Positions 41,560 to 51,703 of a stretch of DNA of 64,000 bases are shown here, piece by piece. Position numbers and translations under genes: made by a program. This DNA comes from Wolbachia endosymbiont of Fragariocoptes setiger (GTDB lineage: Bacteria; Pseudomonadota; Alphaproteobacteria; Rickettsiales; Anaplasmataceae). Below the pieces are notes generated by a model. It did not search any database and was not told where the DNA came from. It saw only the letters and a program-made list of their open reading frames with translations. Numbering within the stretch: the stretch's first letter is position 1; each line of letters begins with the position of its first letter. Location: NCBI GenBank assembly GCA_019061405.1, contig JAHRAF010000001.1, forward strand, positions 166,425-230,424, in the 5' to 3' direction.

Positions 41560-42003
41560 ATGGAAACTTATATCGGTAGAGAAAGAAGAATAGTTAATAT
41601 AGTTGCTCAACATTGGAGCGACATAAAAGGTTTAGATAGAGATTGGCCAAAAAGAGAAGAAATAGATACAGCAGAAATAATGGAATCGTGGCAATATTGC
41701 TTTATCATTAAGGTTGATGGTCGTGATTATACTTGTGAAGATTGTGGAGAAAAAGCAACTGAATTTTATGGTTTTGAAAAAGGTATATGTATTAATAATA
41801 GATATTCAGTAGATGCACCCTTTCTCCGATTATATAAAATCGATGCGGTACTTGAAAAGTTTGACACAGTGGTAGACAATGGATTTCCTATTACTGAGCA
41901 AGAAGAAAGTGAAAGTATCAAGATAAGACAGGTATTACTGCCATTAGGTAATAAGAGCAGTATAAGCCATATATTAGGTGTTGTTACCTTTAAGCTTATT
42001 TAA
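41560..42003 (+). CDS. PAS_5-type PAS domain protein
   Basis: A small stand-alone protein of 147 residues. It resembles the alphaproteobacterial PAS_5 family: AQHWSDIKGLDRDWPKREEIDTAEI at the start matches the W..L...R..P.R..I.P pattern, then SWQYCFIIKVDGRDYTCEDCGEKATEFYG, and a C-terminal VLLPLGNKSSISHILGVV. There is no output domain, so it would sense or bind something and act through a partner. Start ATG 41560; a GTG at 41542 is an alternative. Confidence 0.7.
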   Translation: METYIGRERRIVNIVAQHWSDIKGLDRDWPKREEIDTAEIMESWQYCFIIKVDGRDYTCEDCGEKATEFYGFEKGICINNRYSVDAPFLRLYKIDAVLEKFDTVVDNGFPITEQEESESIKIRQVLLPLGNKSSISHILGVVTFKLI

Positions 42004-42061
42004 TTTAGTTTGATTCTTGAATAAAATTATTTATACTAACATTTAGTTAGATGCCTATAAT

Positions 42062-42268
42062 ATGAAGAAAATAAAATTAAAGACTAAGTCTTCTGTAAAA
42101 AAACGATTTCGTTTAACAGCAAAAGGTAAAGTTATTGCTACTCAATCTGGCAAAAGACATGGTATGATTAAAAGGAGTAAGCTTAGTATTCGCAATCAAC
42201 GTGGTACGACAATTCTTGGTAAATCTGATTCACGTATAGTAAAGCTTTATATCCCTTACGGTCTTTAG
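42062..42268 (+). CDS. rpmI: 50S ribosomal protein L35
   Basis: A 68-residue basic protein with the L35 pattern [20 protein letters not shown] and [13 protein letters not shown]. It is followed 19 bases later by rplT, the usual rpmI-rplT pair; infC is not directly upstream here. Confidence 0.95.
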   Translation: MKKIKLKTKSSVKKRFRLTAKGKVIATQSGKRHGMIKRSKLSIRNQRGTTILGKSDSRIVKLYIPYGL

Positions 42269-42287
42269 AAAATGGAGGTAAAATATA

Positions 42288-42635
42288 ATGGCTAGAGTAA
42301 AGCGCGGAGTCACCACTCATGCTCGCCATAAAAAAGTATTAAAATTAGCAAAGGGTTATAGGGGACGTGCAAAAAATTGTTATAGGATTGCACTACAAAG
42401 AGTTGAAAAAGCATTACAATATGCTTACAGAGACAGAAGAAATCGCAAACGCGATTTTCGTAGCCTTTGGATAATACGTATTAATGCTGCGGTGAGAGAA
42501 CATGCATTAACCTACGGCATGTTTATGCATAAACTCAAACTTGCAGGGATTAACCTAAATAGAAAGGTTCTAGCTGAAATGGCTGTTAACCACAAAAACG
42601 AGTTTGCTGAATTAGTAAAAACTGTAGCTAGTTAA
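42288..42635 (+). CDS. rplT: 50S ribosomal protein L20
   Basis: A 115-residue primary rRNA-binding protein needed for 50S assembly. It starts [20 protein letters not shown] and has [20 protein letters not shown] and [16 protein letters not shown], all diagnostic for L20. A good RBS (AATGGAGGT) lies before the ATG. fmt follows 10 bases later. Confidence 0.97.
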   Translation: MARVKRGVTTHARHKKVLKLAKGYRGRAKNCYRIALQRVEKALQYAYRDRRNRKRDFRSLWIIRINAAVREHALTYGMFMHKLKLAGINLNRKVLAEMAVNHKNEFAELVKTVAS

Positions 42636-42645
42636 AAGTTACTTA

Positions 42646-43551
42646 ATGAAAATTGTCTTCATGGGTTCACCGGAATTTGCGGTTTTACCATTGAATTCAT
42701 TATTAAACTCACAGCATGAGGTGGTATCGGTTTACACTATACCGCCAAAGCCTTCAGGACGTGGACGAAAGCTCACAGAGACACCAGTACATGTATTAGC
42801 TAGAGGAAACAACCTGAAGGTTTGTACTGTCAGGTCTTTAAAGACTCTTAGTGAACAAAAAAGACTCGAGCAATTTGCACCCGATGTTGTAGTTGTTACA
42901 GCATATGGTCTGATGCTTCCTAGAGAAATTCTAGATATTCCCAAATATGGGTGTATCAACATCCATCCTTCACTTTTACCAAGATGGCGTGGTGCTGCTC
43001 CAATACAACATGCAATTTTATCAGGTGATCGAGAAACTGGTGTAAGTATTATGCAAATGAGTGAGGGGTTAGATTCAGGTCCTATATTAAAGCAAGAGAA
43101 ATTATTAATTGAAAAAGATGAGAATTATAAGGTATTGCACGATAAATTGTCAGCACTAGGCAGTTTTTTGTTATTGAAAGTATTAAGTGAAATAGAGACA
43201 CAAGTTCCTGTTGAACAGAATGATCAATATTCATGCTATGCTCATAAAATAGAAGATTACAGAATATATGCAAATGATAATTGTGAATTTGCCTACCGTA
43301 AAGTTAAAGCCTTTTACCCTAAAGCATTTATACAAATAGGTGGTAAACGTATTAAAATACTTGATGCTGATTTTGAAGTAAATACTTTGTTATCTTCAGG
43401 GAAAGGAGAAATTATTCATAACATGTGCATTACTCTTACAGGTGGATTACTCATTCCTCAAGTTGTGCAGATGGAAGGAAGAAAGGCATGTGATACAAAA
43501 AGTTTTATGTGTGGATTAAAATCAACTATAAAGGGAAAATTTATAGAATAA
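42646..43551 (+). CDS. fmt: methionyl-tRNA formyltransferase
   Basis: Formylates initiator Met-tRNA using 10-formyl-THF. It begins [15 protein letters not shown]. The catalytic core is [21 protein letters not shown] (Asn, His), with [13 protein letters not shown] and the C-terminal tRNA-binding domain including [10 protein letters not shown] and [20 protein letters not shown]. It has 301 residues. It is likely in one transcript with rpmI-rplT. Confidence 0.96.
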   Translation: MKIVFMGSPEFAVLPLNSLLNSQHEVVSVYTIPPKPSGRGRKLTETPVHVLARGNNLKVCTVRSLKTLSEQKRLEQFAPDVVVVTAYGLMLPREILDIPKYGCINIHPSLLPRWRGAAPIQHAILSGDRETGVSIMQMSEGLDSGPILKQEKLLIEKDENYKVLHDKLSALGSFLLLKVLSEIETQVPVEQNDQYSCYAHKIEDYRIYANDNCEFAYRKVKAFYPKAFIQIGGKRIKILDADFEVNTLLSSGKGEIIHNMCITLTGGLLIPQVVQMEGRKACDTKSFMCGLKSTIKGKFIE

Positions 43552-43608
43552 TATTTGCAAAGTATCAAATATTTTTGTAATTTAAATATTAATTTCTGAT
43601 AAGTAATT

Positions 43609-44430
43609 ATGAATTTCGTCATCGCAACGTTTTATCATTTTGTAGAGATTTCTAACTATTATAATATGAAAGATGAAATACAATCTACATGTTCTAAATT
43701 AAATTTAAAAGGTACCATACTTCTTGCTGAAGAGGGTATAAATGCAACTATATCAGGAGAAAGAAAAAAAGTACTCAACTTATTTGAATTCTTAAATTCC
43801 GATCATAGATTCAAAGATCTAACATGGAAAGAAAACTACGCGGATTATCAGCCATTTAATAAGATGAAAGTGAGATTAAAGAAGGAAATAGTTAATCTTG
43901 GTATAGATGAACTCGATCTTTCATTGAAGGGTGAATATATAGAACCGGAAAATTGGGATGATCTCATTTCTCAACCTGATGTTTTGCTAGTAGATACAAG
44001 AAATATTTATGAAGTAAAGCTAGGAAAGTTTAAACAAGCAGTTGATCCAAAAACCAAGTGTTTTCGAGATTTTCCTAAATGGGCGAACTCTTTATCTGAT
44101 GATAAAAATACAAAAATAGCTATGTATTGTACAGGTGGAGTAAGATGTGAAAAGTCAACAGCATATATGAGAAGTATTGGATTTAAAAATGTTTACCACT
44201 TGAAGGGAGGTATTCTTTCTTATCTAACAAAAAACAAAAATAAAAATAATATGTGGAAAGGGGAATGTTTTGTGTTTGATGATAGAGTTGCTGTTGATAA
44301 TTTATTAAAACCAAGTAATGAAATAGCGTGTATATTTTGCTCTAATCAAGTTTCAACTGAAGAATTAAAGTCTGTTTCACGTGGGCAAGTGGTATGTTTT
44401 GATTGTCAAAGTCAACGTTTTAAAATGTAA
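43609..44430 (+). CDS. trhO: tRNA uridine(34) hydroxylase TrhO (rhodanese domain)
   Basis: TrhO (formerly UPF0176/YceA) catalyses oxygen-dependent 5-hydroxylation of wobble uridine. An N-terminal acylphosphatase-like domain (LNLKGTILLAEEGINATISG) is followed by a rhodanese domain with LLVDTRNIYEVKLGKF and the catalytic Cys in MYCTGGVRCEKSTAYM, then a C-terminal Cys pair region (CIFCSNQ and VVCFDCQ). It has 273 residues, as expected. Confidence 0.92.
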   Translation: MNFVIATFYHFVEISNYYNMKDEIQSTCSKLNLKGTILLAEEGINATISGERKKVLNLFEFLNSDHRFKDLTWKENYADYQPFNKMKVRLKKEIVNLGIDELDLSLKGEYIEPENWDDLISQPDVLLVDTRNIYEVKLGKFKQAVDPKTKCFRDFPKWANSLSDDKNTKIAMYCTGGVRCEKSTAYMRSIGFKNVYHLKGGILSYLTKNKNKNNMWKGECFVFDDRVAVDNLLKPSNEIACIFCSNQVSTEELKSVSRGQVVCFDCQSQRFKM

Positions 44431-44623
44431 CAATATTACCGGTCTTAAAAAGGTAAGTATGCTACAAGTAAATTTGAATTATAAAAAAACAGGAATTATA
44501 CTTAATACAACCCACCATAATGTTTGAGAACATACTTACTGATGAGTTTGTTTCATTCTTACAAATATTTAAACTCTATCACTCTTATTGATGAAGATAC
44601 TGAGTTGATCGAAATTTAATTCT

Positions 44624-45307
44624 TCACCTTATAGGTGCTGGTTGTTTAGTTTTTATCTTTTTCACCATACTCTCAATCATATGTTTTATTCCTCTATGTA
44701 TAGAAGATATACTTTCATTCCTCATATACGCAGAACAAGAGAAAATATTATGTTTTTCATCTTCGATTGATAGTTCTGTATCACATCTTATATGTTCCCC
44801 ACCAAGTTTTTCTATTAATTGCTCTTTATCATCTCCTATTGTTACTTTGACTTTATTTTTTTTACTTAAAATTGAAACTATAATAGATGGTGCAATACAT
44901 ATAGCTCCGATTGGCTTTTTCATGTTAAAAAACTCAAGAACTAATCTTTCAAATTCTGGTATTACAGATAATAAATCTTCATTAAAATTAGATAAGTTTT
45001 TTACAACTCCATATCCTCCAGGTATAATTAACATGTCAAAATTGTCAGCTTTAACTTCTTTTATATCGTATACTTCACCTCTTGCAATTCTTGCGGATTC
45101 TACAAGGACACTTCTCTTTTCTTTTGTTACTTTTCCTGTTTTGTGATCAATAACTTTTGGAATGATGATATCGGGAGCAAAGCATGTTACCTCTACTTCC
45201 TGTTTATTAAGAATAAGTAAACTTAAAACAGATTCGCTTATTTCTGATCCGTCAAGGTGACCGCATCCTGATAGGATAACTGCAGCTTTTAAATTTCTAT
45301 CACTCAT
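44624..45307 (-). CDS. elbB: isoprenoid biosynthesis glyoxalase ElbB-like (DJ-1/PfpI superfamily)
   Basis: A 227-residue protein with AAVILSGCGHLDGSEISESV at the start, PGGYGVVKNLSNFN and the nucleophile elbow PIGAICIAPSII, which carries the superfamily Cys. E. coli ElbB has low glyoxalase activity and was linked to isoprenoid synthesis. It is full length. Its exact role in Wolbachia is not known. Confidence 0.9.
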   Translation of the reverse strand: MSDRNLKAAVILSGCGHLDGSEISESVLSLLILNKQEVEVTCFAPDIIIPKVIDHKTGKVTKEKRSVLVESARIARGEVYDIKEVKADNFDMLIIPGGYGVVKNLSNFNEDLLSVIPEFERLVLEFFNMKKPIGAICIAPSIIVSILSKKNKVKVTIGDDKEQLIEKLGGEHIRCDTELSIEDEKHNIFSCSAYMRNESISSIHRGIKHMIESMVKKIKTKQPAPIR

Positions 45308-45411
45308 ATAATATTACAATTTGTATAATTAAAATATTATAGTACATATTCTGTTCTTATAAAAGATATACAGTGAAGAAGGTTTAATTTATATTAAAGT
45401 AAGTTAATAAT

Positions 45412-46827
45412 CTAATATCCATTTAGTATTGTTTTTACCAATTCTTTTACTGTAGGTATGTGACCATTTTTATAGAATGAATCTTGTTGAAATTTATAAA
45501 CATTGTGACCAGAAAACATTAATTCGTTTTCAATATCGTCATTCTGTATTATATTTTGTAGTGTTTTTTGTATACAGAAACTACGTGGGTCAGGTTTTTG
45601 TCCTGTTGTATAATCATCGTGATCCTTCCAATTACTAAATAAACAGTGACTTAAACACCCCATACAATTTATTTGATCCTCTCTTATTCTCTCAAAATTT
45701 GAGCTTGTTATAAAAATAATTGTTGAATCTGGTGTTTTCATTACTTCTTTATATCCTTCTTTAATCCATTTATTTGCTAGATCTTTTTCTTTTGCAGTGG
45801 TATAGATTTTTCTATTTCTTTTGCCGACTATAAGTTCTGCATTGAATTTTTCACTGGGGTTTTCTGAAAATTCTATTTGACGTGTACTTCTATCTTGTAA
45901 CTCCTGTAAAAAACTATTACTAACTGCAGATGAGTAAAAACCTGTTGGACTAAATTTATTTAGTACTACATCACCTTCTTTTAAAGTTAATAATTTCTTT
46001 TTCCATTGAGGAGAAATAGGACTTTCTTTTGTAAGAAGTGGTCTCGTACCAAACTGAAAAGCTATTGGTCCTATTTGCGAGTGATCTAACCAATTTTTCC
46101 AATCTTTTAGATGCCATACTCCTCCTGCCATTACAATTGGAGTCTCTATGAGACCAACCTCATTCATAAATAATCTAAGGTCAATAATCCTTTGAAAAGG
46201 ATCTTGAGGTAATTTTGGATCTTCATTGCTGCTGAGTCCGTTATGACCACCAGCCAGCCATGGATCTTCGTATACTACACCACCGAGTATATGAGAAGAT
46301 ACTTTTTGATATGCACGTTTCCACAGTGCTTTAAAAGCACGCACTGATGATACTATAGGATAATAATAAACTTGATGGTGATTTGCAATTTTAGCTAGAT
46401 TATAAGGCATACCAGCACCACAAGTAATACCATGAATTAATCCTTTTGCTCCTTCTAGTATACCATTAAGAACATACTGAGCTGCTCCCATTTCCCACAA
46501 TATATTCATGTGTATTCTTCCACGTCCTTGAGATATTTCATTAGCTATTCTTGCTTGACTAATGCCAGCTTTAATACTGTGTTCAATTAATTCTTTATGT
46601 CTTTCATGTCTTGTCTTTCCTTTGTAATTTAATGGTACTAGTTCACCATTGTCGTCAATTAACTTAGCGTTTGCACCAGAAAATGTACCAACAGCATTTT
46701 CAGCAGCAAATGCTCCACATGATTTTCCATCACTTATAGCAATACCCTTGCCACCTTCTACTATAGGCCAAACCTTTTTACCTGAAATTGTTATTTTTTT
46801 TATCTTATTCAAGGTTTCCTCATTCAA
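45412..46827 (-). CDS. NAD(P)H-dependent flavin oxidoreductase, nitronate monooxygenase-like
   Basis: A 471-residue TIM-barrel flavoprotein of the 2-nitropropane dioxygenase family. Family hallmarks are LIHGITCGAGMPYNLAKI, the glycine-rich GGHNGLSSNED, VMAGGVWHLKDW and AFQFGTRPLLTKESP (FMN phosphate region). A C-terminal part with NCMGCLSHCLFSNW and DPRSFCIQKTLQ is Cys-rich and unlike short nitronate monooxygenases, so the reaction may differ. Physiological substrate unknown. Confidence 0.85.
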   Translation of the reverse strand: MNEETLNKIKKITISGKKVWPIVEGGKGIAISDGKSCGAFAAENAVGTFSGANAKLIDDNGELVPLNYKGKTRHERHKELIEHSIKAGISQARIANEISQGRGRIHMNILWEMGAAQYVLNGILEGAKGLIHGITCGAGMPYNLAKIANHHQVYYYPIVSSVRAFKALWKRAYQKVSSHILGGVVYEDPWLAGGHNGLSSNEDPKLPQDPFQRIIDLRLFMNEVGLIETPIVMAGGVWHLKDWKNWLDHSQIGPIAFQFGTRPLLTKESPISPQWKKKLLTLKEGDVVLNKFSPTGFYSSAVSNSFLQELQDRSTRQIEFSENPSEKFNAELIVGKRNRKIYTTAKEKDLANKWIKEGYKEVMKTPDSTIIFITSSNFERIREDQINCMGCLSHCLFSNWKDHDDYTTGQKPDPRSFCIQKTLQNIIQNDDIENELMFSGHNVYKFQQDSFYKNGHIPTVKELVKTILNGY

Positions 46828-46870
46828 TTTTCTATTATATTTTAGCTAATCAAAAATAAAACAATACTAT

Positions 46871-47314
46871 TTATTTACTATAGCCAAGAGAAATGAGAAT
46901 TTTATTTTCTAAATTTTTCATTATAACTTCTTCATCATGAGTTTTATGATCATATTTTAGTAGATGTAATAACCCATGTATCAACATATGTGCAATATGT
47001 TGATACATGGGTATACAATATTCATTAGATTCCTTTTCTATAGTGTCTAAGGATATTGCTATATCTCCTAAATCACACCTATTAGAAAGCTCTTCACATG
47101 GAAATGATAATACATTAGTTGACTTATTTACTTTTCTAAATTTCAAATTAAGTTGATGTAGAAGCTCATCATTTCCTAAAGCGATTGATATTTTGGGTTG
47201 ATAGTGTGATACATCTAATTCAGAGAGTGAAATATCGATTATATTGAATACAAAACTTTTTGGGTTCTTTATAACATTGTACCATCTCTTATAAACAATG
47301 TTTATTTCTAACAT
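46871..47314 (-). CDS. ybeY: endoribonuclease YbeY
   Basis: Zinc endoribonuclease needed for 16S 3'-end maturation and ribosome quality control. The metal motif [11 protein letters not shown] matches HGxLHLxGYDH with the three zinc His conserved, and NVLSFPCEE is the usual upstream segment. It has 147 residues and overlaps the upstream EVE gene by 7 bases. It is relevant to the isolated 16S precursor at 10 kb. Confidence 0.94.
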   Translation of the reverse strand: MLEINIVYKRWYNVIKNPKSFVFNIIDISLSELDVSHYQPKISIALGNDELLHQLNLKFRKVNKSTNVLSFPCEELSNRCDLGDIAISLDTIEKESNEYCIPMYQHIAHMLIHGLLHLLKYDHKTHDEEVIMKNLENKILISLGYSK

Positions 47315-47712
47315 TTGCTCATTCTTACTACTTCATTCCATTCATATTGTGAAACTGGGGAAACAGATAATCGTGGTTGCCTAAGCATAACCATGTTATT
47401 TAATAATGGATTTTTTTTTATATCTTTTAATGAAACCTGAGTATTTAAAGGTTCAAAAAATTTAATATTCATCAATCCAAATTTGGAATCATCAATATAG
47501 TAGAATTCTTTTATTATTTTCACTATACCCATTATAGATTTTTCCTTTCCTGTATGATAAAAAAAGGCATAATCACCAACAAGCATGCTTTTTATGTAAG
47601 ATTGCGCCTGATAATTTGTTACACCATTCCATGATGTAACATCATCACTTATCATTTTTTGCCATGAATATTCTGTAGGTTCTGATTTTAGCAACCAAAA
47701 ACTCATTGTCAT
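47308..47712 (-). CDS. EVE domain protein
   Basis: A 134-residue single-domain protein of the EVE/PUA-like fold, related to eukaryotic thymocyte nuclear protein 1. The start [16 protein letters not shown], then [20 protein letters not shown] and [19 protein letters not shown] are diagnostic. EVE domains are thought to bind modified nucleic acid bases; the specific role is not established. It lies between ftsZ and ybeY with short overlaps on both sides. Confidence 0.9.
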   Translation of the reverse strand: MTMSFWLLKSEPTEYSWQKMISDDVTSWNGVTNYQAQSYIKSMLVGDYAFFYHTGKEKSIMGIVKIIKEFYYIDDSKFGLMNIKFFEPLNTQVSLKDIKKNPLLNNMVMLRQPRLSVSPVSQYEWNEVVRMSKC

Positions 47713-48881
47713 TTTTTTCTTAGATATGCTGGTATATCATAGATATTTCTGCTGAACTTAGATTCACCTTCTGGTTCCGATGTATTTTCGCTATAAGACC
47801 ACTTAAACTTTTCCTTTTCTGGTTCATGAGAGGGATTGAATGATGTAGTTTCTAATATTTTGCTATTAACATTATTTTTTTCACTATCAATACCAGTAGC
47901 AAGAACAGAAACTCTAACTTTTTCATCCATTTCACTGTCAAAGGTGGCACCAAAAATTATATTTGCATTTTCATCCACTTCTTCTCGTACTCTATTTGCC
48001 GCAGCATCAACTTCAAAAAGAGTCATATCATCACCACCAGTGATATTAATTAATATTCCTTGTGCTCCTTTCATAGAGACATTATCAAGTAATGGATTGG
48101 ATATAGCAGCTTCTGCTGCATGAACAGCTCTGTTGTCTCCTTTAGCTTCTCCTGTCCCTATCATTGCTTTACCCATTTCACTCATTACTGTTTCTATGTC
48201 AGCAAAGTCAAGGTTTATAAGTCCAGGCATAACCATTAAATCTGTTACTCCTCTAATGCCAATGTGTAAAACATTATCAGCAAGCTTAAATGCATCAGAA
48301 AAAGTCGTTTTTTCATTTGCAATTCTAAATAAATTTTGATTTGGAATAACTATTAGTGTATCTACATACTTCTGAAGTTCTTCAAGACCGAGCTCAGCAA
48401 TTCTCATACGTCGTACACCTTCAAAACCAAATGGTTTGGTCACAACTCCAACTGTTAAGATTTTTTTCTCCTTAGATACCTTGTCTCTTACTGCTGCTCT
48501 AGCTTCTCGTGCAGCCTTGGCAATTACTGGTGCTGCACCGGTTCCAGTACCACCACCCATTCCTGCGGTAATAAAAAGCATATGACTTTCTTTTATGTGT
48601 TCCAGAATTTCATCAATTGATTCTTCTGCTGCACCTCGTCCAACATCAGGGAGGGCACCAGCTCCTAATCCTCTAGTTAAATTAATGCCCAGCTGAATTT
48701 TTTTATCACATAAAGATTTTTCTAAAGCTTGCGCATCAGTATTGGCTACAACAAAATTTACTCCTTGCAAGTTAGATTGAATCATGTTATTCACAGCATT
48801 GCCTCCTGCTCCGCCAACTCCAACAACAGTTATTCTTGGATGTAAGATAGGAAGTTCTGGTAAATTAAGATCAATAGACAT
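47709..48881 (-). CDS. ftsZ: cell division protein FtsZ
   Basis: Tubulin-like GTPase forming the division ring. It has [14 protein letters not shown] at the start, the tubulin signature [15 protein letters not shown], the T7 loop [11 protein letters not shown], and a conserved C-terminal peptide DIPAYLRKK for FtsA/ZipA-type contacts. It has 390 residues. It heads an operon with the EVE gene and ybeY. Confidence 0.98.
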   Translation of the reverse strand: MSIDLNLPELPILHPRITVVGVGGAGGNAVNNMIQSNLQGVNFVVANTDAQALEKSLCDKKIQLGINLTRGLGAGALPDVGRGAAEESIDEILEHIKESHMLFITAGMGGGTGTGAAPVIAKAAREARAAVRDKVSKEKKILTVGVVTKPFGFEGVRRMRIAELGLEELQKYVDTLIVIPNQNLFRIANEKTTFSDAFKLADNVLHIGIRGVTDLMVMPGLINLDFADIETVMSEMGKAMIGTGEAKGDNRAVHAAEAAISNPLLDNVSMKGAQGILINITGGDDMTLFEVDAAANRVREEVDENANIIFGATFDSEMDEKVRVSVLATGIDSEKNNVNSKILETTSFNPSHEPEKEKFKWSYSENTSEPEGESKFSRNIYDIPAYLRKK

Positions 48882-49062
48882 TTTAATTACTCAACCTGAA
48901 GTAGATTCACTTGACAGTAAATTACTGTTTTGTTTAATAGCATGCAAACATTTTTCACCATCTCAAGATTATAGAAAACTTATATAGTTTACCCTCCGTT
49001 AATATTTTATATTATAATATGCCATAAATCAATGATTTAATTTTCTCTAAAAGGAAAATCTA

Positions 49063-50011
49063 TTAGTGGTATGCATTCTTTACATTCATACAAAATAAGT
49101 TTTCTCTATCACTTTTAGCACTAATAGTAGCTTCAGTATTTAATGGTAAAGGGTCATTAACATATCCATGACCAACTCCTTGCATTGTAAAAACAGGAAA
49201 ATCTACACTATCTGCAAATCTTTTTTTTACAATTTCCAAGAGATTATCATTTCCCGAATCTATAAAGTCACCAAAAATTACTGCATTTACTCCTTCAAAA
49301 ATATTAGCTTGTTTTAAATGATCTAAACTACGCTCCAAAGCATATGGGGGTACTTTTATATCTTCTAGAAACATAATTTTATTATTAGTATTTATTTGCC
49401 AGGAGGTTCCTATGCTATTTTCAATTAAAGTCATGTTTCCACCTACAACTTTAGATTTTAAATACTTTATTTGCGATTTGTTTATTAACTTTAGATCATC
49501 AAACGTGACAGAACTGAGTTGATTAGAAATTAGCATTTCTAATTTTTTAATAGAATCTTTTGATACAAGGTCGTTAACTATCATATTTAACATAGTTCCA
49601 TGAATAGTTTGCCAATCGTATTTAGTATGTAAATAAATGTGTAAAGCTGTAATATCACTATAACCTATCAATATTTTTAGCTATTTTTTCTTTTTGACTA
49701 ATGGTTAAGTGTTCTAGATAGGGAATCAATCTTGATGCTCCTTTTCCTCCTTTTATCGCCCAAATTATTTTACTGTCACTAGTTATAGCTTTTATAAGAT
49801 CATTTGCTCTAAATTTATCAGAATTAGAGTAAAAAGGATTGTTATCATTATATATTTTTTCAGAGAGAGATGTATTTAAGTTCAGGGATTTTATATACTC
49901 TATAATATTAACCAGGTCTGAATGTTTTCCTTTACAAGATGGAGCAATGATATCAACTGTATAATTACTAGTGTGGAGAAAAAGTAAAAGGAAAGCGATA
50001 AGATGATACAT
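49063..50011 (-). pseudogene. ldcA: LD-carboxypeptidase (S66 family), single frameshift
   Basis: LdcA trims the terminal D-Ala from L,D-linked tetrapeptides in peptidoglycan recycling. The first frame (50011-49658) has a hydrophobic signal-like start (LIAFLLLFLHTSNY) and AIKGGKGASRLIPYLEHL, then breaks. The second frame carries ILIGYSDITAL with the nucleophile Ser, TIHGTM, the Glu region FLEDIKVPPYALERSLDHL and the GVGHGYVND segment with the catalytic His. The shift lies in a five-A run just before GYSD, so one indel separates it from an intact gene. All catalytic parts remain. Confidence 0.8.
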
Positions 50012-50060
50012 CTTTTGATTAGAAAATTTAATTGCGTATCAGAGTTATCAACTTATAATA

Positions 50061-50297
50061 ATGAGTAAAAACGTAATGGCTATAACAATTTCTGAACTGG
50101 AAAGAATTATTAATCTTTCATTTCTCAATGCAAAAACTGAGATACATGATCTTGCTGGGGATTATGAACACTATAGTTTGAAATTAACTTCTGAATGTTT
50201 TATTGGTAAAACCAAAATAGAACAACATAGAATGGTATACAGAGCCTTAAAAGGATATTCTATACATGCACTACAATTAGAAACTAAAGGAGAATGA
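50061..50297 (+). CDS. bolA: BolA family protein
   Basis: A 78-residue BolA-like protein. BolA proteins bind monothiol glutaredoxins and bridge an Fe-S cluster with them, acting in iron-sulfur trafficking. The segment KTKIEQHRMVYRALKG holds the conserved C-terminal His. The gene is followed directly by a monothiol glutaredoxin gene, the classic functional pair. Confidence 0.9.
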   Translation: MSKNVMAITISELERIINLSFLNAKTEIHDLAGDYEHYSLKLTSECFIGKTKIEQHRMVYRALKGYSIHALQLETKGE

Positions 50298-50300
50298 TTT

Positions 50301-50624
50301 ATGAATAGTTTTGAGCAGATAAAGAAAGATATAGCAGAAAATGATGTCGTGTTATACATGAAAGGTACTGCAGATTTTCCTCAATGTGGGTTTTCTGGGG
50401 TTGTGGTATCTATTCTGAAGAAATTGAATATAAAGTTCAAAGATGTTAATGTGTTACAGAACGATGAAATACGTGAAGCTATAAAAGCATTTTCTGATTG
50501 GCCAACAATTCCGCAATTATATGTCAAACAAAGTTTTATTGGTGGCTCTGATATTGTCAGGGAAATGTATGAACAGGGTGAACTCCAATCCTTACTAAAG
50601 GAAGAAGGTGTTAAGTCTCTGTAA
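50301..50624 (+). CDS. grxD: monothiol glutaredoxin (Grx4 type)
   Basis: A 107-residue CGFS-type glutaredoxin that carries [2Fe-2S] clusters. Motifs: MKGTADFPQCGFSGVVVSIL (active-site CGFS), WPTIPQLYVKQSFIGGSDIV (cis-Pro, glutathione site). An RBS (AAGGAG) lies at the bolA 3' end, 3 bases separate the genes, and both are surely one operon. Confidence 0.96.
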   Translation: MNSFEQIKKDIAENDVVLYMKGTADFPQCGFSGVVVSILKKLNIKFKDVNVLQNDEIREAIKAFSDWPTIPQLYVKQSFIGGSDIVREMYEQGELQSLLKEEGVKSL

Positions 50625-50668
50625 AACAAAGTTTCTATGGTGAATAAATTAGGGTTAAGAAGTAAGAG

Positions 50669-50740
50669 TGACTCTTACGGGATTTGAACCCGTGTTACCA
50701 CCGTGAAAGGGTGGTGTCCTAACCACTAGACGAAAGAGTC
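50669..50740 (-). tRNA. tRNA-Glu (TTC)
   Basis: On the minus strand, the acceptor GACTCTT pairs with AAGAGTC, discriminator A. The D arm is CGTCTAGTGGTTAGGACA. The anticodon stem CCACC/GGTGG holds loop CTTTCAC (TTC). The T arm is ACGGGTTCAAATCCCGT. No CCA is encoded. Confidence 0.96.
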
Positions 50741-50793
50741 TTGTTGAAGAGGTATACTAACTGTATATAACATATAAAGTCAACCGTTTGTTT

Positions 50794-51615
50794 TTATAAC
50801 CATTTTACTAAAGGAGGCATTGACATCATAATTGCTTCTGGATTCCCTTCTGTCATTAGTCCAAATCTTGTTCCTCGATCGTATAGTAAGTTGAACTCTA
50901 CGTATCTACCACGCTTCACTAATTGTTGCTCACGTTGTTCATTTGTCCAAGTTTCCTTGATATGATTATGTATAATTTGTGAATATATTCTTAGGAATGT
51001 TTTTCCTACTGCTTTTGTGAAGCTAAAATCATCATTCCAATTACCTGAGTTAAGGTCGTCATAAAAAATACCTCCAATACCACGAGGTTCTTTTCTATGG
51101 TGAAGAAAGAAATAGTTATCGCATTGCTGTTTGAATTGTAAGTAGTATTGATGATTAAATTGATCACAAACTTCTTTTATTGAGCTATGAATATTCTCAT
51201 AGTCTTTTTTGTTGTAGTATATAGGTGTAAAATCCATTCCTCCACCGAACCACTGCTTTGAAGTACATATTAGTCTTGTATTCATGTGTGCCGCTGGAAT
51301 AAAAGGTGATTGCATGTGAGATACTAGAGATATACCGCTTGCCCAAAACTCTCCTTGATTTTCGGTTGCTCCGGGGATTTCATGTGTTAATGAATTTGCA
51401 AGTTTTCCGTACACTTCTGAAACATTTATTCCTACTTTTTCAAAGACATTACCATAGATAACAGTCGATTCACCACCTCCCCCTCCAGAGCGTTTCCATT
51501 TTGTCCTTTTTATTTCTGGATCTTTGTAAAATTGTTTCTCAATAGATAAGAAAGATTCTACTATTTTGTCTCTTAATTCGCAGAACCATTCAAATGCTTG
51601 CTTTTTCTTTTCCAT
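50794..51615 (-). CDS. hemF: oxygen-dependent coproporphyrinogen III oxidase
   Basis: Converts coproporphyrinogen III to protoporphyrinogen IX with O2 in heme synthesis. Signatures are KRSGGGGGESTVIYGNVFEK, ICTSKQWFGGGMDFTPIYY, KEPRGIGGIFYDDL and RGRYVEFNLLYDRGTRFGL, and EAIMMSMPPLVKW near the end. It has 273 residues, full length. Heme supplies SdhC and cytochrome oxidase. Confidence 0.96.
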   Translation of the reverse strand: MEKKKQAFEWFCELRDKIVESFLSIEKQFYKDPEIKRTKWKRSGGGGGESTVIYGNVFEKVGINVSEVYGKLANSLTHEIPGATENQGEFWASGISLVSHMQSPFIPAAHMNTRLICTSKQWFGGGMDFTPIYYNKKDYENIHSSIKEVCDQFNHQYYLQFKQQCDNYFFLHHRKEPRGIGGIFYDDLNSGNWNDDFSFTKAVGKTFLRIYSQIIHNHIKETWTNEQREQQLVKRGRYVEFNLLYDRGTRFGLMTEGNPEAIMMSMPPLVKWL

Positions 51616-51703
51616 AACTTTAGAATCTCAGTGTTTTTCTAGAGTAGTAATTAACGAATTTATAATAACTCCATTATTATAATCAAGGATTTTGACATAA
51701 GCA

